Source: Cupriavidus oxalaticus
GTDB lineage: Bacteria; Pseudomonadota; Gammaproteobacteria; Burkholderiales; Burkholderiaceae
Assembly: GCF_004768545.1 (NCBI RefSeq)
Contig: NZ_CP038637.1
Coordinates: 62,001-126,000, forward strand
DNA: 64,000 nt
Direction of reading: 5' to 3'
The position numbers and the translations under genes are program-made. The notes beneath the pieces are model-generated. The model saw only the letters and a list, made by a program, of their open reading frames with translations, was not told the origin of the DNA and made no database searches. Positions 8,877 through 17,215 of the stretch are shown here, in pieces. Every line of letters starts with the position of its first letter. Within the stretch, counting starts at the first letter, position 1.

Positions 8877-9176
8877 ATGACTAATATTGCACTCGAGAAG
8901 ACGGTCACGGCTAAGGAGGCGAAGAATCGCCTCGGAGAAGTGATCGACGAGAGCATTGCCCATCCAGTTGGCATTTCTCGCAATGGCCGGCTTGTCAGCG
9001 TCTTGGTCTCGGAGCGCCTGTTTCAGTCGATGCAGGCGCGTCTTGAGGAATTGGAAGATGCTGATTGGCTGCGTCGCGCGCGAGAAGCCCGGGCGGGGGG
9101 CTTTGCACCGGCCACGGAAGTCGCTGCCTTAATCGGCCGACTGGAACAGGATGCTGACGCTAAACCTAACGAATGA
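8877..9176 (+). CDS. Phd/YefM-type antitoxin
   Basis: 99 residues. The N-terminus (VTAKEAKNRLGEVIDESIAHP, then ISRNGRLVSVLVSE) is the typical Phd/YefM dimer and DNA-binding fold. The C-terminal part is acidic and probably disordered until it binds the toxin. It overlaps the toxin gene by 26 bases, the usual antitoxin-first order. It should neutralise the RelE-like toxin and repress the operon. A plasmid addiction role is the likely purpose. Confidence 0.85.
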   Translation: MTNIALEKTVTAKEAKNRLGEVIDESIAHPVGISRNGRLVSVLVSERLFQSMQARLEELEDADWLRRAREARAGGFAPATEVAALIGRLEQDADAKPNE

Positions 9177-9408
9177 CGCCGTAAAGTTTGTAAATGGGCT
9201 TCCGCCCAAGCAGTACACGCAGGTAATGCGCAAGGTCATTGACCTACTGCGCAATCCCCGGCCCAACGACTCAATCCAGTTGAAGGGTGCAACAGATGGC
9301 GAGCGGCGAACCGATATTGGTGAGTACCGCATCATCTACCGCCACGACGAGGGTGCTTTGTATATTGACGTAATTGGCAAGCGAAATGATGGAGCCGTAT
9401 ATCGCTAG
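9151..9408 (+). CDS. RelE/ParE-superfamily toxin
   Basis: 85 residues with the compact RelE/ParE pattern: an N-terminal helix pair (VKFVNGLPPKQYTQVMRKVI), a central LKGA segment and the strand-rich end ERRTDIGEYRIIYRHDEGALYIDVIGKR. RelE-type members cleave mRNA on the ribosome and ParE-type members target gyrase; the sequence alone does not decide which. It is co-expressed with the antitoxin and followed by a terminator. Confidence 0.85.
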   Translation: MLTLNLTNDAVKFVNGLPPKQYTQVMRKVIDLLRNPRPNDSIQLKGATDGERRTDIGEYRIIYRHDEGALYIDVIGKRNDGAVYR

Positions 9409-9416
9409 CAATCCCA

Positions 9417-9439
9417 AGGCGCCCCAGGCGCCTTTTCTT
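9417..9439 (+). terminator. Rho-independent terminator of the toxin-antitoxin operon
   Basis: AGGCGCC, loop CCA, GGCGCCTTTTCTT, nine bases after the toxin stop codon. Confidence 0.8.
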
Positions 9440-9541
9440 AACCCGGGGCAAGCTGATAACCGCTTCTAGGCATGCGTTTGGATCCTATAAAGGACACTTC
9501 GGATTTGGCTCTGACCACCTAGTCAGGTCAGACACTTCACC

Positions 9542-10873
9542 ATGCTTACCACCGACATCTATGCGGCCGACACACCGCGCGTATACCAGGATTTCGCCGC
9601 ATTGGTGGGCGAGAAGTCGTGGCGCAAGCCCGCAGAGGACCTGCTAAGCCATACCCGACGCAGCCCCTTCTTGCGAGAGCACTATCGGCGCACTCACGCA
9701 ATCACCTTTGCGATGCAACAGTGCAGTACGCTCGCGCACCGCCACGGCGTGCTACTGCCGCACCGGGTGAGCGAGCACGGACTGGAGAGAGCTGTCGCGT
9801 TCATGGCGCAGGTGGTCTCGCTGCACGCGGGCCTGTCCGCGCCGATGCGCCCACGCTTCCTGGCTCGCGTGCGCAATGCGCTGCGCAAGTCTGAAGAGAT
9901 GCGTGGACTGCAGCTAGAGCTGAGTGCCGCGACGCATTTCGCCCGGCAAGGCAGGGCAGTTCGCTGGCCGGAACTGGAGCCCGACGCGCCGGCGATGGCC
10001 GGCGCCACCTACGATCTACTCGTCGAAGATCTCGGCAGCGCTGGGCTGGAAGTCGAGTGCAAGGCCGTGTCGCATGACAAGGGACGCGTCCTAGTGCGCG
10101 AATCGCTGACTGCGTTCTCGGAGGCATTGCGGCACGTGTGCGGCGCCGTTTCGCATGACCTGCGAGGCGGCCTGATGGTCGTGGTGACGGTCCCCGATCA
10201 GTTGCCCGCGTCCAGCCAGGACCAGCAGGCGCTGGCGCGCGACATCCATGCGGCAGTGCTTGCCAATCAGTCGCAGACCCGGGACGACGGCGTGCAAGTG
10301 CGCATCGAAGCTTTCGACATGGCGGCACTGCGCGATGTCGACTTGATTCACGACGGAGCCGCTGCTCGCGCGGTGGCTGAGGCGCTCACCGGCACCCGCA
10401 ACCGGCACGTCGTCGTGATGGGCCGGCGAAATCGGGGCGCCCTATTGATTGTGGTGCAGAGCGCCAGGGCCGACAGCCTGCGCGATGCAATCCAAGCCAC
10501 GCTGCGCACGGCACGGCGTCAGCTTACCGGACACCGCCCCGGCATGGTGCTGCTGGGGTTCGATGGCATTGAGGCTGAGCAGCTTATGCAGATCGCCCGT
10601 CAGGACCACACGCCCGGATTGCCGCCGACCGTATTAGCACTCGCGGCCAGCGCGGCACTTGGCGGCCCGGACCGCGAACACCTAGTCTGCGTGGGGTTCC
10701 TAAGCAACACCCATCAACGGGAGTGCGACGATCAGGGGCGGCTCGCCTACACTGGCGCGGCTTACCACTTTACCAATCGACATTCCCCATACTGGCACGT
10801 CGACTTCGGCCTAATGTTCGGCGGTGCTCAAGGACAGCCGGGGGCGAGCACGCAGAACACGCGAGCGGCCTGA
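9542..10873 (+). CDS. Hypothetical protein with PD-(D/E)xK nuclease-like core
   Basis: 443 residues, no signal peptide or membrane segment. Residues about 120-185 read like a restriction-endonuclease fold. There is an acidic helix residue (LQLELSAATHFARQG), then YDLLVEDLG with a candidate Asp, then EVECKAVSHDKGR with the Glu-x-Lys pair (ECK). The C-terminal half (about 290-420) has alternating strands and helices that I do not recognise. It stands alone between the toxin-antitoxin pair and the gene at 10964. The upstream CTGACC/GGTCAG inverted repeat (about 9516-9535) may be an operator. A defence or DNA-processing role is only a guess. Confidence 0.6.
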   Translation: MLTTDIYAADTPRVYQDFAALVGEKSWRKPAEDLLSHTRRSPFLREHYRRTHAITFAMQQCSTLAHRHGVLLPHRVSEHGLERAVAFMAQVVSLHAGLSAPMRPRFLARVRNALRKSEEMRGLQLELSAATHFARQGRAVRWPELEPDAPAMAGATYDLLVEDLGSAGLEVECKAVSHDKGRVLVRESLTAFSEALRHVCGAVSHDLRGGLMVVVTVPDQLPASSQDQQALARDIHAAVLANQSQTRDDGVQVRIEAFDMAALRDVDLIHDGAAARAVAEALTGTRNRHVVVMGRRNRGALLIVVQSARADSLRDAIQATLRTARRQLTGHRPGMVLLGFDGIEAEQLMQIARQDHTPGLPPTVLALAASAALGGPDREHLVCVGFLSNTHQRECDDQGRLAYTGAAYHFTNRHSPYWHVDFGLMFGGAQGQPGASTQNTRAA

Positions 10874-10963
10874 GCGCGAGGGCGATTTCACCCTCCTGTG
10901 AGGGTCGGATAAAACGCCCCGAGTTGGCGACTAAGGCTAATCAAGGCAATTGGAGAAAGGCCA

Positions 10964-11587
10964 ATGAGCAGCAGTGAAGTGCGAGTGAGAATTTTACTCA
11001 GACGAGCTGTGGACGATCCTGCAGTGGATTCGTCCGAATTTCAGGCTGAACTGCGCACCTTCAGCGGCGCGTTAAAGTCCGCGGGAGTCGCTTACTCCCA
11101 AACGGCAATGGCATTCGATTCTGCCGCGGTTATGGGTTATCCGCTGGCCGAGTTCGCCATCAAGGAATTGGCGCCATATGCAGCTTCAGTTGCGGCAGCG
11201 TTGACAGCGTGGATCGCGGGACGCTACGGGCGCAAAGTGCGACTCAAGGTCGGGGACCTGGAACTAGAAGCTAAAAGCCCGGAGGAGATTAAACAACTCC
11301 TACATCTGGCTCAGGAATATCAAACAAAGCGGATGCACCAAGATGTCGCGGTGGCAGGCTCAGATGAGCGAGTCGCGACGTATCGGCTATGGGTTGGAGT
11401 CCCAGGGAGCCGTCACGTTGAGATCGAAGATAATGACGCACGAAACTTTGCGAGAAAGGTACTATTGAAATACCCAGATGGCCTACCAAATTTCTCGACC
11501 AACACCGCACACACCATAGCGATAGTCGGGCAGGTGCCGCTGCAAGGGATTCGGGCACAACGCTGGCTCCTTAATAACGGAAAGTAG
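10964..11587 (+). CDS. Hypothetical protein with EACC1-like N-terminal half
   Basis: 207 residues, preceded by a good ribosome-binding site (GGAGAAAGG). The first half has a hydrophobic helix at about 70-90 (LAPYAASVAAALTAWIAGRYG), then a short beta unit (KVRLKVGDLELEAKSPEEIKQ). That arrangement resembles the effector-associated constant component 1 (EACC1) family found beside bacterial conflict effectors. The second half is unfamiliar. No obvious effector protease lies next to it; the nuclease-like gene upstream is the only candidate partner. The family assignment is tentative. Confidence 0.55.
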   Translation: MSSSEVRVRILLRRAVDDPAVDSSEFQAELRTFSGALKSAGVAYSQTAMAFDSAAVMGYPLAEFAIKELAPYAASVAAALTAWIAGRYGRKVRLKVGDLELEAKSPEEIKQLLHLAQEYQTKRMHQDVAVAGSDERVATYRLWVGVPGSRHVEIEDNDARNFARKVLLKYPDGLPNFSTNTAHTIAIVGQVPLQGIRAQRWLLNNGK

Positions 11588-11632
11588 CCATCCAGCTGCA
11601 CCAGGTGCGTGTTCAGACGCATCCGAGAGTTA

Positions 11633-12091
11633 TCATTTCGGCTCGATCTCCATATGGGTAGCCATCCATGCCTGCAGCGATGACGCGTCGCGAGCCATCA
11701 CAACATCCCACACGACCGGATCCCAACGCGGATCCGGCCAGTCGGTGAAGCGGATATGAAACGTCCTCGCTCCCTTGCTTCGGTCCCGCTCCGAAACGCT
11801 GTCAAACTGAACTGCAGCCACCGATGCAAGCGGCAGGACAAAAGTCATGTCGTTGGATGACAGGTGTGGTGGTCGAACAGATGTCGTATGGAGATGAATC
11901 AGTGCGATCTTTTTCCGCGGGGCGTCAACGGCTAAATGCCAATCGTCACCGTGGAAGGTGGCGGTCGCGGTGAACGGTTCCGCCTGATTGCGTTGCACTC
12001 CATCAAGGGAGTCGTTGGCCCGCTTTGAATCTCTGGACAGCACCCACAGGAGCGCGGAGAGCGCCACACAGAATCCTAGTATCAACCACAT
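11633..12091 (-). CDS. Membrane-anchored hypothetical protein
   Basis: 152 residues starting at ATG 12091, just after GGGAGGGGAAT. An N-terminal transmembrane helix (MWLILGFCVALSALLWVLS) anchors a soluble domain of about 125 residues. That domain has two likely beta-strand regions (TATATFHGDDWHLAVDAPRKKIALIHL and TFVLPLASVAAVQFD joined by a loop) and Trp-rich motifs near the end (FTDWPDPRWDPVVWDV). No family recognised. It faces the gene at 10964 (convergent, 45 bases apart). Confidence 0.6.
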   Translation of the reverse strand: MWLILGFCVALSALLWVLSRDSKRANDSLDGVQRNQAEPFTATATFHGDDWHLAVDAPRKKIALIHLHTTSVRPPHLSSNDMTFVLPLASVAAVQFDSVSERDRSKGARTFHIRFTDWPDPRWDPVVWDVVMARDASSLQAWMATHMEIEPK

Positions 12092-12322
12092 ATTCCCCTC
12101 CCGCCGCGCGGTGGTTTTCCAGTTTTTGCCTTGAAGCGTCATTTTCAACTGACCACCGTCGCGCGATCAACCCTGTAGCGGTACAAGAATCAAGAGAGAC
12201 CAAAAGCGATCCTATGCCCTACCGAAGGGGGGTGCACAGGTAGCGCGGAGCCGTGCGGAAATCTGCAGAAAGCCGGAAGGAAACGGAATCGATGGGCCAG
12301 AAACGTGGTTGGATCCTGCGCG

Positions 12323-12475
12323 GATGGCAATGCCTATCTGTACCCCGCTGTGAGCGACGTCGGCTTCACCACCGAGCTGAGCGAGGCCGGTGCCTTCGAT
12401 TCGCGCGGGCAGGCAGAAATGGCGGCGCAGGACCACTGCAACCCGGGCTACGTCATCCTGCGCGAATCGCGCTGA
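12323..12475 (+). pseudogene. C-terminal fragment of a lost gene
   Basis: A 50-codon open stretch ending in TGA reads like real protein (DGNAYLYPAVSDVGFTTELS, then QDHCNPGYVILRES) but has no start codon or ribosome-binding site. Upstream sequence does not continue it convincingly. It is probably the end of a truncated gene of unknown function. Confidence 0.4.
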
Positions 12476-12577
12476 GGTGAGGTGAGCTTCTGACATCCGA
12501 ACAAGGCGTTCTGATATCAGAATTCCGACTGACAAGCAGCAAGAGTCGACAACATTACTCCTCAGGATTGGAGCCGC

Positions 12578-12859
12578 ATGAAACGAATCACCGCATTGCT
12601 TTCGATACTCTGGCTAACGGGATGCCAAACGCAACCGGTCGACACGCAGCTTGCCGGAGACGCCGCAATCAGTCGTGTGGAAAACTGCGTGTGTTATGCC
12701 AGCGTCGAGGGCCAAAAGCTCAAGCCCTGGGAGTATGGCTGGAATGATCCTGCGAAGCTGCGGACCCAAATAGCGCGATGTACTTGCCAGGCAGATATTG
12801 ATGTCAAGAATGTCCGCGATCCTAGCCGCTACGTTACCCCAGGCACCGTGCTCAAGTAG
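12578..12859 (+). CDS. Small lipoprotein
   Basis: 93 residues with a lipoprotein signal peptide: MKRITALLSILWLTGC, lipobox LTGC at 13-16. The mature part has further Cys residues (ENCVCYAS and ARCTCQAD), so disulfides or a bound metal are possible. A GGAG site lies five bases before the ATG. Small Cys-rich lipoproteins on conjugative plasmids sometimes act in entry exclusion (TrbK-like), but there is no sequence match here to prove it. Confidence 0.7.
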   Translation: MKRITALLSILWLTGCQTQPVDTQLAGDAAISRVENCVCYASVEGQKLKPWEYGWNDPAKLRTQIARCTCQADIDVKNVRDPSRYVTPGTVLK

Positions 12860-13539
12860 CGATTTTGCTGATTCAGCCGTCCGTCCGGACATCGAGGAGG
12901 GTGTTGCCGCAACTCTTTCCTTCCAGATACAGTGTGTCTTTCCCCTGCAAACCATTGGAATATGTCGGTATGGCCGATAACGCCCTGCACCTAGTCGATG
13001 CCCTCCACGGAGAAAAGGCCGCCGCTCCTGCAGAGATGGACCCTGCGGAGAAAAAGCGCCTCAAACTGGAGAATGAGAAGAAGAGCCTCCTCGCCTCGTT
13101 GGCTGGTGGCGACTTCTCCGACCAGCGCACGCGGGTCGCGATGATTCTCAACTTGTACCCACAGTCAAGAAACAGCGATGTCGTACTGGCACTAAAGTAT
13201 TGGGAAACTTTCAACGCGGACGTCTACAACCCAGCCGGCATCCTGCCAGCTGACTTGTTCAAGCTTGAACGCATCCCGCTCCTCGCCCGCGCACGTGCGA
13301 AGATCCAGAACGAGTATGGCTTGTTTCAGGCCGACGACGGCGTGCGAAAACGTCGCAAGAACCGCGAGGAAGAGATGTTCGCCGCGGTGATCAACGACGT
13401 GGCTCCAACGCCGACTATGAACGTCTATGCCGATGAGACTGGGAAAACTGCGGCGTACGTCATTGTTGGCGCGGTATGGGTCCTCAATGGACGCGCGGTT
13501 TGGGAGGTGACCGACGCCATTGAGAAGTGGCGTAAGACC

Positions 13540-13547
13540 TCGGCATG
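13540..13547. repeat. Target-site duplication, left copy
   Basis: TCGGCATG directly before the IS21 element, repeated exactly at 16243-16250 directly after it. Confidence 0.9.
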
Positions 13548-13832
13548 TGCGTATTTCGGGGCGCGTGATCAGCGATTTCGGGGGAACGTGATCACCTGTT
13601 TCGGTGGGAAGCTGATCGCTGATTTCGGCGGAACGTGATCACTTCGGCGACGCCGCCGAAATCGATGATCACGATCCCGAAACGAGTGATCACGTTGCCG
13701 AAATAGGTGATCAAGCAGCCGAAACGGGTGATCACGCACCGTAATGGGGCCGGGCAAGGGCTGGGGGGTGGGACTGCGCATGGACTAGAACGCCGGCGAT
13801 ACGCTGCATCCTTTTTCCAAGGAAGCAAGCTG

Positions 13833-15386
13833 ATGCCGGCCAACCGGATGACCATGCGCAAGATCAAGGAAGTGCTTCGCCTGAAGTGGGCGTGTGGCCT
13901 TTCGCACCGGCAGATCGCTAGGGCGACGGGTGTGAGTGTTGGCGCCGTTTCGCAGTACGCGGCGATGGCGAAGGCAGCGGGGCTGGATTGGCCGCTGGCG
14001 GACAGCCTGAACGAGGATACGCTGGAGCAGCGGCTGTTCGGCGCGCAGAAGCCGGCCAACACCCCGGGCGGGCGGGTGACGCCGGACTTCCCCCATCTGC
14101 ATCGCGAGCTGCGCCGCAAGGGCGTGACCCTGCAGTTGCTGTGGGAGGAATACCTGGAGGCGAATCCAGGGGTTCCCATTTACCAATACACGCAGTTTTG
14201 CTGCCGTTACCGGGACTGGGCAGCGACACTCAAGCGGTCCATGCGCCAGCAGCACCGCGCCGGCGAAAAGCTGTTCACCGACTTCGCCGGTCAGATGGTG
14301 CCGATTCTGGATGCAGAGGGCGGCCTTGCCTTCGAAGCCAGCATCTTCGTCGCCGTGCTTGGCGCGTCGAATTACACATACGCGTGCGCCACCCGGGGGC
14401 AGACCACCGCCGACTGGATCGGGGGAATGGTCTGCGCGATGGAATTCGCCGGCGGCGTGCCCGAGCTGCTTGTGCCGGACAACCCGCGCGCGCTGGTGGC
14501 TCGCCCTGACCGATACGAGCCAGTGCTGTCCCGAACTGCAGAAGACTTCGTTCATCACTACGGCACGGCCATGCTGCCGGCACGGCCGCGCAAACCGCAA
14601 GACAAGGCCAAGGTCGAGACCGGCGTGCTGATCGTCGAGCGGTGGATCCTGGCGCGGCTGCGCAACCACCGCTTTTACAGCTTGGGCGAGCTCAACAAGG
14701 CTATCAAGAAGCTCGTCGCCGACCTGAACGACCGACCGTTCAAGAAGCTGCCCGGCACGCGCCGGGAGTGGTTCGAGCGGTTGGACCGGCCAGTGCTGCG
14801 ACCGCTGCCGCCGCGGCGCTACGAAGTTGCAACATTCAAGCAGTGCCGCGTCAACGTCGATTACCACGTCGAGATCGACGGCCACTACTACAGCGTGCCG
14901 CATGCCCTGGTGCGCAAGGCGGTGGAGGCCCGCGTGACCCGCCACACCATCGAGATCTTGTACGGTGGCAAGCGCGTGGCGCTGCACGCGCGCAATACCC
15001 GCAAGGGCAGCCACAGCACAGTCAAGGAACATATGCCGGTGGCGCACCGAGCCCACCTCGAATGGACGCCAGGCCGGCTGCTCAACTGGGCAGCCTCGAT
15101 CGGGCCCAGCGTCGCCGTCATCGTCCAATACCAGCTCACCCACAAGAGCCATCCTGAGATGGGCTATCGCGCCTGCCTGGGTCTGCTAAGTCTGGCCAAG
15201 AAGTACGGCAACGACCGACTCGAAGCCGCTTGCGCCCGCGCCGTTGCCATTGGCTCGCTCACGCGTAAGTCGGTGGTCTCCATCCTTGAAAACCATCTGG
15301 ACCGGCAAGCCACTCTGCCGGTATCCCAAACCGAGTGGCATTCCCCCATGCACGACAACGTGCGCGGACCCGACTACTACCATTAG
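13833..15386 (+). CDS. istA: IS21 transposase IstA
   Basis: 517 residues from ATG 13833. The N-terminal HTH ([20 protein letters not shown], then [12 protein letters not shown]) recognises the IS ends. The rve/DDE core shows FTDFAGQ with the first Asp, [10 protein letters not shown] with the second, and KAKVETGV with the Glu. The length is normal for the family. It performs strand cutting and joining together with the ATPase IstB, whose gene starts eight bases downstream. Confidence 0.93.
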   Translation: MPANRMTMRKIKEVLRLKWACGLSHRQIARATGVSVGAVSQYAAMAKAAGLDWPLADSLNEDTLEQRLFGAQKPANTPGGRVTPDFPHLHRELRRKGVTLQLLWEEYLEANPGVPIYQYTQFCCRYRDWAATLKRSMRQQHRAGEKLFTDFAGQMVPILDAEGGLAFEASIFVAVLGASNYTYACATRGQTTADWIGGMVCAMEFAGGVPELLVPDNPRALVARPDRYEPVLSRTAEDFVHHYGTAMLPARPRKPQDKAKVETGVLIVERWILARLRNHRFYSLGELNKAIKKLVADLNDRPFKKLPGTRREWFERLDRPVLRPLPPRRYEVATFKQCRVNVDYHVEIDGHYYSVPHALVRKAVEARVTRHTIEILYGGKRVALHARNTRKGSHSTVKEHMPVAHRAHLEWTPGRLLNWAASIGPSVAVIVQYQLTHKSHPEMGYRACLGLLSLAKKYGNDRLEAACARAVAIGSLTRKSVVSILENHLDRQATLPVSQTEWHSPMHDNVRGPDYYH

Positions 15387-15393
15387 GAAAACT

Positions 15394-16149
15394 ATGCTGA
15401 TGCAACACACAGTCGGCCAGCTCAAGGCCCTCAAGCTCGACGGGATGGCACGGGCCTTCGAGGAACAGTCTGTCCTGACTGCCAGCTCCAGCCTGCCGTT
15501 CGAGGAACGCTTCTCCATGCTGGTCGACCGGGAGATTGCTTGGCGCGACACCCGGCGCCTGGAGCGGCTGCTGCGCACTGCCAAGCTCAAGCACACCCAG
15601 GCATGCCTTGAGGATGTGGTCTATGACGGCAGCCGCGGCCTTGATCAGCGGCTGGTCGCTACCCTGGCCAGTTGCGACTGGATCCGCAACGCTCAGAGCC
15701 TCATCCTGACCGGGGCGACCGGTGCCGGCAAGTCCTGGTTGGCCTGTGCGTTTGCCCAGCAGGCCTGTCGGCAGGGATTCTCTGCTCTCTATCTGCGGGT
15801 GCCTCGACTGTTCGAGGAGCTGCAGATCGCCCACGGCGACGGGAGCTTCACCCGCCGCCTGGCACAACTCGCGCGCATCGATGTCCTGGTGCTGGACGAC
15901 TGGGGCCTACAGGAGCCTTCTGAAAGCGCTCGCGGCGATCTGCTGGAAGTTCTGGACGATCGCGTCGGCACCCGCTCGACCATCGTGACAAGCCAGCTCC
16001 CGATCGAGCATTGGCACCAGTGGCTGAATGATCCGACGCTGGCTGACGCCATCCTGGACCGGCTGGTCCACCAGGCGCACAAGGTGTCGCTCAAAGGCGA
16101 ATCCATGCGCAAGCGCACGGCAACCGACGCCAATAAACGGGCATCGTGA
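15394..16149 (+). CDS. istB: IS21 helper ATPase IstB
   Basis: 251 residues. AAA+ family with Walker A GATGAGKS (about residues 107-114) and Walker B VLVLDDWG (about 165-172). The N-terminal [17 protein letters not shown] is the usual IstB helical start. IstB is the DnaC-like regulator that selects targets for IstA. The gene follows istA closely and is intact. Confidence 0.93.
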   Translation: MLMQHTVGQLKALKLDGMARAFEEQSVLTASSSLPFEERFSMLVDREIAWRDTRRLERLLRTAKLKHTQACLEDVVYDGSRGLDQRLVATLASCDWIRNAQSLILTGATGAGKSWLACAFAQQACRQGFSALYLRVPRLFEELQIAHGDGSFTRRLAQLARIDVLVLDDWGLQEPSESARGDLLEVLDDRVGTRSTIVTSQLPIEHWHQWLNDPTLADAILDRLVHQAHKVSLKGESMRKRTATDANKRAS

Positions 16150-16242
16150 TCACCTACGCTACAATCTCCTGACCGCGCAGTACCACCTTCCTTCCCTGAT
16201 CACGTTCGCCGAAACCGCTGATCACCTTCACCGAAATCCGCA

Positions 16243-16250
16243 TCGGCATG
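16243..16250. repeat. Target-site duplication, right copy
   Basis: TCGGCATG, identical to 13540-13547; after it the DUF3800 gene resumes. Confidence 0.9.
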
Positions 16251-16894
16251 GGCGGCGCGGGAAATCCACTTTGCCCGGTTTGGCAAGGGTGACATGGCCA
16301 CGCTTCTCGAATACCTCGACACCATCCAGGCCCACCGAGAATTCCTAAGCTTCAAACTCATCGCCTTTGAGCGAGCCCGCACGAGACGAAGCATCGAAGA
16401 AGTGGTCGCGAAATTGCACGAGCACATGCTGTCGCAGGGTCTCCGACATGAAGTTGAGAATCGACGCGTTGCCCTACCACGCGATGTGCGCGTGACGCTT
16501 GATGAGGAACAGTCGCTGGACGGCATTGCGCTGGCGGAAATGAAGAATACCCTCGCCGCACACTTCCAGCGCGACTTCCCGGAGCAAGCAACCATCTCCG
16601 AGATCGCCACCATCTCGTCGCGCAAGAGTCCGCTGGTGCAGTTGGCCGATTTGATCGCCGGCGCGGCTAATCGTCGGCTCAATCCGCAGCCGGAGCGGAA
16701 CCATAAGGACGAGATGGCGGATGCAGTGCTAGAACGCCTCGGCCTGGTGATGCGACAGGACGAGATTCCTGGCCTCGATGCTGCTGCTATGTTCGTCCTC
16801 TAGCTTCGCCGCTCACCACGGATTTGTGGCCTGGGGCGCGCGACTCGCCGCAGATCCAATTCGGTAACATCGTGGACTTGATGGCTGAGCGAGG

Positions 16895-17107
16895 ATGGTT
16901 CTACCCACTCCTGAATCCATAAGAGCCAGCATGGGGTTTCCGGAGTCATGCAAGTTCGTGGGATATGTCGTGCATCTTCCCGACAGCGACGAATTTGTCG
17001 TAAGTGCTAGTGAACCACAGCCCGGCGTCATGTTCTACGAGTACGCGGTCACCCCGGGCCTTGCCAAGGTATATCCAAATCTCCGCTTGGCCCTCAAGGG
17101 TAGTTGA
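16895..17107 (+). CDS. Small hypothetical protein
   Basis: 70 codons from ATG 16895 after a GCGAGG motif. The sequence from MGFPESCKFVGYVVHLPDSD on has the composition of a real folded protein, and the frame then ends at TAG 17105. It could also be the start of a longer gene that lost its 3' part. No family recognised, and no operon partner. Confidence 0.35.
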   Translation: MVLPTPESIRASMGFPESCKFVGYVVHLPDSDEFVVSASEPQPGVMFYEYAVTPGLAKVYPNLRLALKGS

Positions 17108-17215
17108 CGGCATCCAGAAACATCGAACGCTCGTCGGATACCTCTTTGATCACGGCACGCAGTGGCTGGTTGGCTCCCAGGGCGGGGAGGTCGAACGGCA
17201 AATAGCCATCAATAC

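Larger units (their letters stand above)
13548..16242 (+). mobile_element. IS21-family insertion sequence, complete
   Basis: 2695 bp. The ends are matching inverted repeats: TGCG(T)ATTTCGG on the left and CCGAAATCCGCA on the right, so the element begins TG and ends CA. Inside each end there are further copies of a motif built of TTTCGG and GTGATCA (13548-13735 and 16190-16242), the multiple terminal repeats typical of IS21. It carries istA and istB and is flanked by an exact 8-bp duplication. Both genes look intact, so it may be active. Confidence 0.93.
12970..16803 (+). pseudogene. DUF3800 family gene split by an IS21 insertion
   Basis: The first part (12970-13547) and the last part (16251-16803) are one gene. 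Removing the IS and one copy of the 8-bp duplication gives a continuous frame across the junction (...RKTSAWAAREIHFARFG...). The N-terminal half has the DUF3800 landmark VYADETGK, and the C-terminal part has SPLVQLADLIAGAANR, the second conserved acidic motif of the family. DUF3800 proteins resemble RNase H-like nucleases and are common on mobile elements. The gene would encode about 375 residues; as it stands it is inactivated. The start ATG 12970 is tentative. Confidence 0.85.

Noticed and set aside
13548..13735. Possible origin iterons (repeated GTGATCA and TTTCGG)
   Set aside because: They lie inside the IS21 ends and recur at the right end in opposite orientation, so they are transposase-binding repeats.
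17094..17215. Minus-strand open stretch reading YLPFDLPALGANQPLRAVI after hsdR
   Set aside because: Protein-like, but there is no start codon with a ribosome-binding site and it overlaps the plus-strand frame at 16895. Perhaps a gene remnant; not enough to call.
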